Shown: positions 40,066 through 51,570, counted from the first letter of the stretch. The stretch is DNA of 64,000 nt from Otis tarda (GCA_026413225.1 CM048554.1:54271463-54335462); one strand, 5' to 3'. Notes: generated from the sequence alone by a model not told the origin. A program made the numbers and translations.

Positions 40066-40239
40066 TATGCAGGCATGGAGGAAAAAATTGAATTTGGCTC
40101 CATTTCAGAGTTCAAATAAACATTTGAACCTGTGGGCACTGATTTGGGCTCATCTCTAATTATATCCCAAGCCTGGCCTTCTAAACTAGGTCTGTAGTCC
40201 CCAGGCCCCTTATGGGCAACTTTTCAGTTGTTATTTGAG

Positions 40240-40720
40240 TTTCTTGCCAATTTGTTGTTGGATTTTCCACTTGACATTATTAAGAGATTAAGTTGTTTGT
40301 CTCATCATCTTTTATCTGTCCTGTTGAGTTTCCTACAAACAGACTTTAGCCAGACCAGAGAAGAGAGGAGGAAAAAAAAACAGCTCCACACTTTCAAGAT
40401 ATAATCATGGTTTGGGATTTGTCGTTATTATTGTTTAAATTTATTACTTTGGATACGTAAACTTTGCTGACTCCTTTAATCTGGAATGTATTAAAGAAAG
40501 CATTAGGCATTACAACATGTCATTGGATTATACTGCCCTGATTCAGCTACAGCTGTGGAAGAAATATATAACAGGAGATCCTGCGGAGTTATACATTTTA
40601 GACTTAGATCCTCAATTGCCATAGAGAAGATAAAAACAAATGTAGCTGAGCCTGGAAAGAATGTTGCTAAAATTGGAGAAACATTTAATGTGAGTAGCCT
40701 AGGGGTGCAATAACTTTGCC
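40240..40720. other. AT-rich unique block, candidate conserved non-coding element
   Basis: The block is AT-rich, has no visible repeat and no long open frame, and contains homeodomain-type TTAAT/ATTA words and TAATC-like words. It stands out from the more GC-rich flanks and lies just upstream of the candidate exon at 40,908. Conservation cannot be judged from one sequence. Confidence 0.2.
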
Positions 40721-40907
40721 TTGTAACTTAACAAAACCCACCCACACAAAACACACCAGGAGAGATCGCAGATTGGACTCTCTAATCAGCAGTCTGCCAA
40801 AAAAGCAAACCTGACTTTTTCCCCCTTCCTACAGATGCACGCTTAAATGGTCCCTGCAGAGTGTTAAATATATATTGCCCGTAATAGCAACCATATTACA
40901 TTTGGAC

Positions 40908-41019
40908 ATGTGGCTAACTCTCCCCCGGCTGCTCTGTGCCGTGCTGGCGGTGGGAGGATGCCCCCGGATATCTAGCGGGGCCTGCAGCTGCCAGCAGAAC
41001 AGTTCCTACGGTCCACATG
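40908..41019 (+). other. Candidate signal-peptide first exon (unrecognised, speculative)
   Basis: An ATG at 40,908 opens a frame of 37 codons beginning MWLTLPRLLCAVLAV, which looks like a signal peptide. Cysteine-containing residues follow (GACSCQQNSSYG, with a possible N-glycosylation site NSS). The frame reaches a good splice donor, CATG|GTGAGA, at 41,019/41,020. A TATA-like AAATATATATT lies about 40 bases before the ATG. I do not recognise the protein and see no matching second exon, so this may be coincidence. It would be antisense to ITPKB, inside its large intron. Confidence 0.2.
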
Positions 41020-41533
41020 GTGAGAAGGGGCCTGCTCACCTCCCCCTCACCCCTGCCCCTCCTCAGCATCCCGGTCTTCTCTCTTTTGAGGGGTACACAC
41101 GGGCTCCCCCGACCAATGTATTTAAATACCCCTTTAACAAAAATGTTTTGAATGCGTTTAGCTCAATGGGATAAAAGCTACTCCTACGCCTCTCCAAAAC
41201 ACCTTCTCAAAGCACGGCTGCAAGGAACAAGGCTCAGCGGCGAGCTGAAGGCTGGGCTCTGCTCCCGCACTTTTCCAGAGCAGCAGGGATCAGAGGTTGT
41301 TTAGAGAAGAATCAGAAAAAAACACCCAACCCTAAAATGCACTTTCCAAAAAGTCACCCTGTAGATCTTTCCATTTATAAAACTCCTGTCCCAAAGGGCT
41401 CTGAAGCACCGTATCTATCAACGGGCAAAACCCTCGTGGGGACCACGCCTCTGCTCTATTAATTCAGTTTAACGTTGGATTTACTGCAAGATGTAACTGG
41501 ATACATGCAGGGAGAGCAAGGCAGAAAATGATC

Positions 41534-41610
41534 AAGGACCAAATCTGCAGCATACTCCTGCTGGCTTCAGCGGAGCTACAACAGCTTTTATCAGCATTTT
41601 ATCTGACCCT
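41534..41610. repeat. Fragment of the same old palindromic repeat
   Basis: It contains AAGGACCAAATCTGCAGCAT, then CTGGCTTCAGCGGAGCTACA, then TTTTATCTGACCC. The order (a 'gaccaaatcctgcagc' end, then a 'gacttcaatggagctac' core) fits the same class of element. Confidence 0.45.
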
Positions 41611-41710
41611 AACAAAAGGAGCGAATTGTTTAGCAAAGGAAGAGGGTTCTTTGATTCTATCTTGCTGCAGATGAATTGCCCAAGCAAGGGCAAAGGGACA
41701 GGAAGCGAAG

Positions 41711-41729
41711 GGGGAGGAGGAGGAGGAGG
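41711..41729. repeat. (GGA)n microsatellite
   Basis: About six GGA units on the plus strand inside a wider purine-rich stretch (41,690-41,733). Confidence 0.85.
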
Positions 41730-44700
41730 TGATGCTTGAAGGTAGGTGCTGCCGGTGTTTAGCCTTCTGCTAACTTCTACTCTGTGTCATCCTTCTGTCA
41801 GCCCCTTCTGCAAATGCTGATGGGGGGGAGGGGAGAGAGGGCCTGGCCTTCTCCACAGCCATCCTATCAGAATACTGTGTTGGCTGTTCCTGGTGTTGAT
41901 ACACTGGTCTTCATTCAGGCAAAGCCCAAAGCATTCAAGTAGAAAGGAGTTTCGTGACACTGAAGACTGCAGGCTGAGACCCCTCCCCTGGCTTCATGCA
42001 GTCCAAGAGCCTTATTTTCTAAAAGTCCAAATTCCAGGCTTAAAGGCAAGGATGAAACCCCAGAAGACAAAGATGAAACCCTAGGAAAAATTCACATACA
42101 TTCAGCGAGGTCCACACCATGGGAACTGCAGATGCAAACCTCTCTGCAAATCAAATGTGTGAAGCAAACAGTGAAGAGACAATCTGACTCTGCCCTCTGG
42201 GCCAAACTCCTTAAAACATCTGTTGGTACATCACCCCACAGTCCACATACGTCTTTCAGGGAGAAGAGGGATGCTTTACTATTACTTAAAACCACAACAG
42301 TGCTGAACACTAATGCAGTTCCTGTTGTGTAGTGCTGATCTGATAATACACTGTACTGTTTACAAGAAGAAGTTAAGTGCTAAGCACTTGTTGCTTTACC
42401 CCACAGTTCTCCTTCCAAAAGCAATCCTTGTGTTTTGGCTAGCAATAAATCTTAGATCTGAAAGAAAGAATGGAATTCCTTCTATTAGGCTGTCTCTTTT
42501 TCCATGTCATTAATGAAAAGAATGTTCTTTACTATAAAAAACCCACTTCTTCCTTGTCATGGCTGAAATGTATGACAACACTGAAATAAATATTGTGAGA
42601 GGGAAAAGACTAATATGGGTCTTAGCAGCCTGGAGCAGGTTCAGACTCTGATCTTGCCCATCTACAAGAAACTATGGACAGAAAACACCAGCACTCAGCA
42701 GGCAACGCAGCCCACAGCCGACTATAGCACTGAGGATCTCCATGGGCATGCAGCTGTGACGGCAGCTCTGTGGTGGTAGACTCCCACCATGGCTGGGAAA
42801 GAAGAAGCTGCAATCTACGTTTTCCCAAAGCTTCCACCAATTCTGAGTGCATTCATTATATGCACACCCCAACTGAAACTTGCAGCTGGAGACCCTGAGC
42901 TTCTGAACGTGCCCACGCCAATTCATGCTGAAAGGCACTCCTGGGTGATCATCTCTGTTACCGTGTAAATCACACATTTTGCTGCCTAAACACTGACTTA
43001 AAAGCCAAATCAGAGGCACTTGCTTTTCAAGCTGGTAGATCTCAGACAGGAGCAGCTTCCTGAACTACTTGCAGCTGTTTTACAGGCTATGTGTGACCTG
43101 GCCTTTTATGTATTAAGAATGAAATTCACATAAAATTTACAGAAGACATTCATGAGTACTTTAGGAACAGATTCCTCTGTCTTAAGCAGACCTCTGGGCT
43201 AGTCCTGAAGATACTATCAGAGTCAACAGAGAAGAAAAGTACCATAGGAGGGACATCCAAAAAGACTGAGCGAGATGAATGCCATAAAAGGGACATTTCA
43301 AGTGACCCAGCAAGCGTGGAAGCCCACATTCCCTGAAAAGTCACATTTGAGAATAGAGATTACGCTATGCTGCTATGTTACTCAGAGATTTGAAAATGTT
43401 AACATTTAGTTTTCACCGTCTGTTAAATATTAACATATCTTTCTTAGAAAGCTTGGCTGGGCTTCATTGGAAGAAAGCAGGTCAAATTTACTGCACAAAT
43501 TTACCTACTGGTATAAACAAAAATAATCTCTAACAATTACAGAAGACTAATCTCAGCTGAAGCTACATTTAACATCATCCACAGATGCTGTTATTTCCCT
43601 AGTGAGTTGGAACAGATTTACATGCAAAGAAAACTTTAGCTCAGCACTGGTTTTCAGTCATCGCATGGCATGCGAGAGCTCAGCGCTGCACTACTATTTT
43701 CTTCACATGCAAATCTGTCCTAACACATTATAGAAATAATATGGAAAACATGAGACAGGTGCTGACTACAGTTTGATTGTTTTTTTGTCATTGCAAGGCT
43801 CTAAAAAGGTAAAGGCAAAACTGTAAAGTTTCCGCTGATTTGGGAACTTCACTCTGTGGACATTCAGCTTAACACCTGAAGAGTCCAACCAGCCAAGCTC
43901 TGCGATCCCCATCAGAATGGGAGGAAACCTGGCTGCTGCCAGAGCTGGGGACCCTACGGATGATGGGCCTAATGTTTGTTCTTCCTGCACATTTCCTCAG
44001 AAATGCTTTGTGCTTTTTTTCCACTTTTTATGAATGCTTTCAGCGTGAAATTTTTTGAGAAACAAAATATGCAAGAGACAGCAGCTGTGCTAGCAAGTAA
44101 GTCCCTCTATGAAAAGGATCTGCTATGTGCCATGTAATTCCTGCGCTGTCAGTCACGGAGAATGAGAGCAGAGAAGAAATCCTTCCCAATGCGCTTAAAA
44201 GTGCTGATGAAAATGGACTTGGAATAGTGTTGTTCATCTCCCATTGGGTTACAGCGGCATCTTCACTTAGCCTCCGTGGATGAGAGCCCATGAAAAAGTT
44301 GCTTATTCCCTGAGAAGGCCACACAAGTAGGTACAAGATAAGGTACCGAATAGAGAGTGGCAGTTTGTGAACTCCCCGGAGCACACAGCCTCCATCCTTA
44401 AAGAGCCTGAAGCTCTGCTCAGCCTTCTGGGCACTGGGGTGTCCTCACCTCATCCCCATCAGGTCTGCTGAGCATGGTGCTCAGCTGTACATTCTCCTCT
44501 TCCTCCTAAGTCTTCCTACAGTGGGGCTGAAGGAGGCTTTGTCCTTCGGGAGCTTACCCACGCAATGATACGCGTTACTGGAGTAACAGTCGCTCTTCAG
44601 AGCAAGCAAGCAGGGCCCCAAGATGCTAGACATTATATTGACACTAAATCAGTGATACCACTCACAAGCTCATAAGCTTCGGAGCTTTTAAGACAAACAC

Positions 44701-47183
44701 AGTGGGAGGAAGGAGTAAAATACATAAACACAGTCAGCCTAAAGATATACATTCCCAGGGCTTGCATGCATCACCATAGCCATGTGGCCATGGTTTCTGT
44801 TACATGGAGGCTTCCTGATCAGGGTGACAGCTGGGAAAGGGAATGAAAGCGTATTTAATTTGATTGATTTTTATAGGAACAAATCAGAAGTGCTCCTGTC
44901 AGCTTATGCCTTGGAACATCTCAAAGAGAAATAAGCAAGGGTCCACAGCCCTTGGCTGACACTAACCCTATCTAAACTTGGCTCCTTTCAGAAATGCGTT
45001 ACAGCCGTTGCAAGTCAAACAAATAAATCCATTAAAAAATCGCCTGTCAGCAGCAATGTCATTAGCTTTTTCCAAAAGCTCTTGCCATTTTGCACAGGTT
45101 ACTGGAAGTCTCTTATTCTAAGCAAGCTGCTCTGCCTGTTGAGAGTAGCAGAGGTTTCATCACGCACCGAGAGTCGCTTGATTACTATTCTGCCATATGT
45201 TCTTGCATTTCCACAGCAGCTGTGGGAAAGCCAGGAAGAGGAACACTGCAATGTCTTGCACTGTTTTTCCAGGAGGGTGTTTTTTTCCCCCCTTGACATG
45301 TCATTTTTCTATGTACTTGCACGATGTCTGTCTTTCCCTCTACTCCTTTGTTGCTTTTAGGCCAATGATGACAACTTACCGTAACGACCAGCACTGGAGT
45401 ATCTTTCTCTTAAGGGGTGCAGCCAGCTTCCAAGAGTGGGGGCAAGCCTCCTGTTGCTGAGAACACCTTGGTCTATCAGCTTTTTCTTGGGAAGAGCAAA
45501 GATGGTCCCCCAGGAACAGCAAACCCCATAGACCTGTATTTTCCCATTGGAATCACAACTAGAACAGGGCTTTTTTGGGGTGTGGAATCCCCCTTAGGAA
45601 CCAGGCCACTGTCTCGGGCTACCTGTGCCACTCAGAGCCTGGGGCAGGGAACAGCTTCTCACTCCCATACACACCCAATCTGCGGGATCAGACAGGAGCA
45701 GAGAAACCCTCCCTCAGCATGAGACGCGCCGTGATGGACATAGGCGCCTTCCAACAGCCGCTGCTGGGAGGTGGGTGAGCAGAGACGCCTGCTCTCTCCC
45801 TAAACCGCCCACGTTCCTGTCGCGGGGGGCGTGCTGTGAGTGCTGCCCTGCCATGTTGTTAAACCACAGCGTCCCCATCCCAACATGCTGCCTGGACAGG
45901 CCGTCCCTCCCACACAGCCCGAGAAATGTAATCGTTCAAGTGTCTTTCTTTGAAACGTTGCAAGCATCAATAAACAAGCGTGGGGTTTCTCCGGCAGCAG
46001 CCCACAGCCCAGGGAAAGCCACAGCTGCAAAAGCCCTTACGTGGAAGTTTACTCAGCCCTTAAGTGGACTTGCAATTAGAAAACAGCAAAACATCAAATC
46101 GTTCTCACCGTCACTGCACTTCACAAGTTTGCTACAATCATGGCAGGGTCACTGTGTCCCCGCGCTGCACAGCCCACCGGGCACCAGAGCACTCTAGGGA
46201 CAGGCAACGCACAGAGTAAACTGTTTCAATAAACAAAGGCAGAGCCCGTGTCAGCCACAGAGCTGCTTCCAGTCACAGTGTCCAAAAAAGTGGCTATAAT
46301 ACCTCCCTCCCTTTTATTAGGCAACATAATTTTCTTACTGGCCACTTTGCGGGCCCGACTGTAAATGGAGTTTCCTACCTGAAGTACAAATAGAGGACAA
46401 CTCCGTCCCAGCTGGAGGGATCTGCCCATTTCCTGGGGACACCAAGAGGAACTACAACAGACAGCCGGACATCCCTAACAGATTTGCTAAGCCAGGCAGC
46501 CTCCAGAAAGGAAGGGCAGAAGCAAGTCTGCCGTTTATCAAATCTGTAAACAGGCTACGTGAGATGCACGGCACAGACCGCATCTGCAGCAAGAACTGCT
46601 TTCCTGTTGCTCGTCATTACCTCTCCTCCAGGTATGACAGGCCTCCCCTGCGCCAGCAGCACCCGGTGCAGACAGGCAGGGCTCTCTGCCTGCCCAGCAT
46701 TTATCTGCTCAACCCAGAGGCACGACGTTGATTTCTGTCAGCCAAGGTCTCCTAGGATTTATTTTGATGGAAAAGCATGAGTTGCGGAGAGAGCTTCTCA
46801 CACATTCTCCCTCATTACACAACTCATTTCCAGACCGTGTGCGTTGTTAAAAGGAAATAGTGACTTCACGAAAACAAATGAGTGTGCAACCTGAGACTGC
46901 CTCAGTAGCTGCCTTCTGCTGTCATTATGGATTTAAAAGATGTTGCCAACCGGTACACAAAGTTGGGTGTTATTTATATGAATCAGCTCTGAATTACTGG
47001 GCATTTGTGCACAATCCTGCTGAGAAGTTGACTATAACCTGCCAAAGCCAGTGATCAGCCCTGCACGGGACCTGTGGAGCCCAGTGGAAAGCATCACTGA
47101 AAATTAGCCCAGCCGTTCTTGCTGAGACAACTCCAGCACTGAGACACAAAATCAAGTGCACCTCCTCAGGCTGCCTGACATAT

Positions 47184-47285
47184 TTTGGACCAGACCTTCC
47201 TCTTGTTTAGCTCAGAGCAGTCCCACTGAGCCCAGCAGAGCTACTCTGATCTTAAACCTGATCTGAGCTCGCTCTGATCCAGGCC
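47184..47285. repeat. Fragment of the same old palindromic repeat
   Basis: It begins TTTTGGACCAGACCTTCCTC, includes CAGAGCTACTCTGATCTTAA, and ends GATCCAGGCC. This is the order of an arm, the mirrored core and the opposite arm of the dispersed element. The similarity is spread thinly over 100 bases. Confidence 0.4.
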
Positions 47286-48963
47286 TTTTGGCAATACAAA
47301 CGAGCCTTGCCTGTTCACTGCCGAGCCACTGGCCTGGCTGAGCTCGCTGGAGGCCACAGGAGGCTGTGCAGAGTCAGCTTGAGGCTCCGGGAAGCTTTCC
47401 ACAAGAGCATCAGGCACGATTTTGCCCATCAGCGAACTGTTTTCAGCAGCAGACCAGCGGGATCCAGCACTAGGAGCAGTCCTTAGTACGGAGAACAGAG
47501 CAGAGATTACTACAGCTCATGCCCACAAAACCAGTAGAATTTCATCAGCAGAGGGATTGTAGCAGCTCCCAAAGGGAGCAAGCCAATTCATCAGTCGAGC
47601 GCCCCGAAATACAAAACTGTCTGCAAACACGATGAGCCACAGACTCACAACTCCATTAACTGTGCTTTTACTCAGCTGTTTCTCTATCCTCAGCAGAACT
47701 GAGCCTGGGATCTTGAAAGAGGACAAAACAAGTGAAAAAGCAAAGATCTTTATTTCAGCCTGCTGTGTTTTACACACCACAGTCTGTCAGTTCTTTGTGA
47801 GTTTGATACCCTCACTGAGATGTTTCCCTGTACTGGTCTTCCTCGTGCCATTGAGCTCAGCAAAAGTTTCACTATCATGTGTCCATGGGAAGTTAAACAC
47901 AGTGAACCACATCACCAAAAGTTGATGGGCCGTTATCAAACTCTTTAAAATCAAGAAGTCACTGAGTTGCCCTGCATTTTTCAGGGTTTGTCAGTGCAAG
48001 GTTCTGGCAGTGAGCTCAGACCAATGTAATGTCTCACAGCTGGCGGATGGGAGAGACCACATGCTGGTCAGAGAACCTCGTGACAGGCACCCTGCACTGG
48101 GGTGAAGTGGTCCAAAGCCCTCTGGATAAATGGTGTGACAGCTCAGAGCAAAGCATGCTCTGCATGGAGCATTCAGACACGGAACAAACTCCTCAAGTGA
48201 CGCAAGAAATCCTATGAGTGTCTGCCTTTGAAGAGTGCCACAAAGCCCTCCTCTACGAGGAGACCTTTCTGCTCTGAGGCTAATACAACACTAATGCTTT
48301 CTCTTACCTAAAGCCTCCCAACCAGCTCCACAACAAAGATCCAAAACCAAATGAACTTTATATAAATACCTAATAAAAATATGCTTACCTAAAATATAGG
48401 ATACTCCCTAAGCAAGAAGTTTTATTCAAAAGGGGAATTACCAGAAACTCTACAGGTTTTTGCTTCCATGTGAAAGGCACACAGATACTATGGTGATGGG
48501 CACCAGTGTAAATTTTAACAGACAGTTGGCCCACACAGTTTTGACTCCAAGGAGGAAATAAATCCTCCCTTAGGCTCATGTAAGTCATGGGAAACCTCCA
48601 GTACCCAGGGAAGCTGTGCTGAGGGAATGCTGAGGCTCGTAACCACATGTCAGCAGAAGGCTGCAGGCCGCGGCTGCACACGTTAAGCACGCCGGCAGGC
48701 AGCTTGCAGTGCTGGCGAAGCTCTGCAAGGACTGTACACAGTGGGACGTGCACTGCTGCTCTCTCCTGTGAGCAGGGGATTTTCAGACTAGGAGCAGGGA
48801 TAAGTTTTCCCCAGGAGGGAAAGCAAGCACTGCCGAGCAAACAGAAAGTTTCTCTGCAGACCTCTGCCGTAACAGACCTCTGCCCTCCGGCTGCAGCTGT
48901 GCCTTGGGAGTGGGGATGCTGCCAGCCTTCGCCCTACCTCCCTGGCGCTGGTGAAAGACTCAC

Positions 48964-49884
48964 CACTCGGGGCTTCTGCTGGTCCAGAGTCTGCAGGAAG
49001 GCCGGTGTCTGGTCCAGGGTGCGTTCGGGGTCGCTGGAGATGTCCTCCTCGGACTCCTCCCAGGATGAGGAGAAGCCAGTGGAAGAGGCTGAGGATGACG
49101 ACAGCTTCCGGACGGGCAGGCTGCCGGGGGGCACGGCACCCACCTCCTCCTCCGGGCCCCCCAGGTCTGTGATGATGACGGCAGGGATGGTCCCACCAAT
49201 GGCTCGGCACTGGCCTTCAAGTCCTGTAGGGGCCACCACCACTTCACCTTGCTGTGGTACAGGCCCTGATGGCTCCAGGGGGCTGCTGCCCTCCGCCACT
49301 CCCACAGCTGGGACCACCATCACCAGCGGCCTCCCCGAGGGCTCTGCAGTGCTTGGCCAGACCTGCAACCCACCAACACTGGAGGTCTCGCTCTCCCCAA
49401 AGGCTTGCAGCTGGGGTCCGGTTCCAAGTCCCACCATTGGCACCGTGGGGCTGGTGGGCCGGGACCGTGATGGCCGGGGGCTCCGCGGCAGCTGGGTGGC
49501 AGAGCTGTGTGCCTGGATGTGCGCCTCAAAGAGCCCCACTTTCTGGTTCACCTGGACGTTGTGCAGCTCCCGCTGAAGTTGCCGCGCTGTGGGGGGTCCT
49601 GGCTGCCCCTCTTCACCCCGGCTGCCCCGTCGCCCCCTGGGGCTGCCTGGCTGCCGTGGGGGCTCCTCAAGCGGCGGGAACAGGAAAGCAGGGCCACGAC
49701 GTGGGGAGCGGGGTGGCACGGGGGCCGGGCTGAAGACAGGGAAGGGGCGGCAGCTTCCAGGTGTCTCTGGGCCCCTGGGCAGCACTTGTCCAGGAGGAGG
49801 CGGCGTCTTGCTCCTGCCGCTTGTCACCTCGCTGTTGCTATTCATCATCACCAAGCTATTGAGCGCATAGCAGTACACGGCCAT
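48964..49884 (-). CDS. ITPKB: ITPKB first coding exon (N-terminal 307 codons, partial gene)
   Basis: Inositol-trisphosphate 3-kinase B phosphorylates Ins(1,4,5)P3 to Ins(1,3,4,5)P4 in the cytosol, damping calcium release and supporting lymphocyte signalling. This exon encodes only the non-catalytic N-terminus. Recognition rests on three conserved blocks: the start [12 protein letters not shown] (residues 1-12); a helical block [20 protein letters not shown] (105-124), in the region linked to F-actin binding in this family; and IPAVIITD (233-240) followed by the serine-rich and acidic run [14 protein letters not shown] (261-274), [12 protein letters not shown] (279-290) and LDQQKPRV (300-307). 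The ATG has A at -3 and G at +4. The exon ends after a complete valine codon at the donor GTG|GTGAGT, where human ITPKB also continues into its next exon, so the intron is phase 0. Residues 25-100 and 135-230 are proline-, serine- and glycine-rich and probably disordered. The calmodulin-binding and kinase regions are not in the window. Confidence 0.95.
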
Positions 49885-50035
49885 AGTAGTCAGCTGGGGC
49901 GCACAGTGGGGCCGCCGCCGCTGCCGCCTCGGCGCTCAGGCTCTGTGGGGCTGCCGAGGGTCTCTCCACTCTGAGACCAGCAGCATCGCCTGGAGGCAGC
50001 AGGGGAGCTGGGCTGGTCCTGGTCCGCAGCTCCAT
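49856..50035 (-). other. Overlapping upstream ORF in the ITPKB leader (59 codons)
   Basis: An ATG at 50,035-50,033 opens a frame that runs 59 codons and stops with TAG at 49,858-49,856, inside the ITPKB coding region. It is out of frame with ITPKB and overlaps it by 29 bases. Its start context is weak (T at -3, G at +4). The predicted peptide begins MELRTRTSPAP and contains a short alanine run. Because it ends past the main start, ribosomes initiating here cannot simply reinitiate at the ITPKB ATG. Leaky scanning past the weak context is the likely route to the kinase. A stable peptide product is not implied. Confidence 0.6.
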
Positions 50036-50047
50036 AAAACGGGACAG
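49885..50047 (-). other. ITPKB: ITPKB exon 2, 5' UTR part
   Basis: These 163 bases lie between the main ITPKB start codon and a strong splice acceptor. On the minus strand the acceptor is a CT-rich run ending in CCCCAG, immediately before base 50,047. The segment is GC-rich and includes a GCG/GCC run just before the coding start. It contains one upstream ATG at 50,035, whose reading frame overlaps the main start. The boundary is inferred from the splice signal and not from a transcript. Confidence 0.75.
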
Positions 50048-51482
50048 CTGGGGAGAGAGAGAAAGTGGTGAGAGTAGCTCTGCGTTCCCCCTCAGCTCAC
50101 TCTCCAGTTGTGCTCACAGCTGGCCAGACTCTTCCCTTCCTGTGTGCCCCTCCAACCCCTGCACACACCTGCATGCATCCCCAGTGGGGATGTAGCTCAG
50201 CCTGGTCGTCAGGAGGGTCTGAGTCAAGGGGAAATCAGGTTTGGGGCTTTTTCCCCTCTTTCCTGCCTTCCCTGCCCTATCTCCAGGTTGTTGGCTGATG
50301 CAGCCACAGCAGCGGCGTCCAAAAGAACACACAGTCAGTGGCTGTTCCGCAACAGAATTAGGGAGTTATGGCCCACTGGTGTGAGCTGAAAGTTGACAGC
50401 TTTCAAGTTTTGGCCCCAAAAGCTGGCATTTTCTGAAGGAAGGGAAAAACTCCAAACAGCTCAAATTTGTCACTTTCCAGTTTGTCACCTATGACCAAGA
50501 CGAAACCCTCAAGCATGGATTTCTGTTCAATGACACTCGTGAAACCTCCCAGCTTGCAGAGTTTCGTGTGGCACGAGACCACATCTCCACTCCTTCCCTA
50601 GCTTATCATGTGCAATAACACGGGTTTGCAGGTCGCCACGCGTGCCCTGTCTAAACGTGCCTCCCCTGCGCATATCTGCCTTCTCGGGGCATTGACCACT
50701 GCAGCTGCCTCCAGGTCACAGCCCGGATCCCACGTAGGGACAGCAGGGACACGGGTGGTGTCGTTCGCCCTTTTGTGTGCACGGGTGTGTACACGTGCGA
50801 GGGAGACTGCTTTTGCAGGCGGCTCTCTGCACCCCTCTGTACCTCAGCGTGCCTTCCTTTGTGTCTGCCTGCTTCGTGTGCCACTGGAGTTGCAATCCCG
50901 GTCCCGTTCCAGGGCATGGGAACCCACGAGATGTACACAAACACACTACCTACATGAGTGTGCAGGCCTGCTGACACACGTGTCCTAACTCTGGCTATGG
51001 TGTACCTGTCCTGGGAAGCACTTGCATGCGATGCTGCCAGCAGTACTGCTGTGCATCCCCTAGCAGGTAAATGCCTAGAGGTCCAAGCGCAGTCCCCAGC
51101 GCCTGCGTGACCAAAAAGCTCCCCATCCCTCCAGCCGCTGCTCGGAGGCAGCCTGAGGCTCGGCAGAGTAGAGGGGCACCCCTCACCCCCGTCTTTGCAG
51201 GGACCCCCGGCACTGCAACCCTACCAGCATTCCAGCTGAGGTGCAAAGGTGAACACCGGCAGACGGTGCTCAGCTAGGTTTCGGGTGCGGGACAGCCCGC
51301 TCGGGGCCGGGGCAGGGTGCGGGGCAGCACCCTGCCCCCGCGCCCGCCTCCACTTCGCCCCTTCCTCCCGGCGGCGAGGCCCGGCTGGCACCGCGGACCC
51401 CCGGCCCGGCTGCTCGGGGCTGAGCCCGGCGGAGGGGGAGGCCGCGCGCCCCCCCTGCTCCCCCCGCGCCGCCGCCGCTTAC
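50048..51482 (-). other. ITPKB: ITPKB intron 1
   Basis: This is the stretch between the donor at 51,482 (CAG|GTAAGC on the minus strand) and the acceptor at 50,048 (CCCCAG). It contains no convincing gene. It holds a run of alternating purine-pyrimidine sequence at 50,774-50,799 and becomes CpG-rich toward exon 1. The intron is inferred from the paired splice signals and from the usual vertebrate ITPKB structure of a non-coding first exon followed by a large coding exon. Confidence 0.65.
50774..50799. repeat. Alternating purine-pyrimidine tract in ITPKB intron 1
   Basis: About 26 bases read as TGTGTGCACGGGTGTGTACA followed by CGTGCG, almost all alternating purine and pyrimidine. It lies about 0.7 kb inside the intron from exon 1. 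Confidence 0.55.
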
Positions 51483-51507
51483 CTGGGAGTGAGATCCGCG
51501 CCCGCGC

Positions 51508-51570
51508 TCAGTGCGCACCCCCGGGCAGCGCCCGCCGGCGCCGGCGGCCGCAGGGCGCTGCGGAGCCCAT
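51508..51570 (-). other. Short upstream ORF in ITPKB exon 1 (20 codons)
   Basis: The ATG at 51,570-51,568 lies in a near-optimal context (GCCGCGATGG: G at -3 and +4). Its frame runs 20 codons and stops at TGA, 51,510-51,508, 25 bases before the exon 1 donor. The peptide is arginine-rich in the middle. With a strong start and complete termination before the main ORF, it would be expected to lower ITPKB translation or make it depend on reinitiation. This assumes exon 1 is transcribed as inferred. Confidence 0.5.

Larger units (their letters stand above)
1..48963 (-). other. ITPKB: ITPKB large intron (partial, runs off the left edge)
   Basis: The segment starts at the donor GTGAGT (48,963-48,958) after the first coding exon. 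I read it for the next ITPKB exons (SKSWRKIKN, PFVMSFKKKYPWIQ and the kinase motifs) and found none. Mammalian ITPKB also has a very long intron at this place. No other convincing protein-coding gene is visible. Open frames in the segment are short, lack family resemblance, or begin at non-ATG codons. The content is unique-looking DNA of moderate GC with the small repeats, palindromes, CpG clusters and old repeat fragments listed separately. Blocks not listed separately show nothing I can name. Confidence 0.7.

Noticed and set aside
48647..49576. A 309-codon open frame on the plus strand, opposite the ITPKB exon
   Set aside because: It is the antisense shadow of a GC-rich coding exon. The minus-strand frame carries the conserved ITPKB blocks, and the plus-strand frame resembles nothing.
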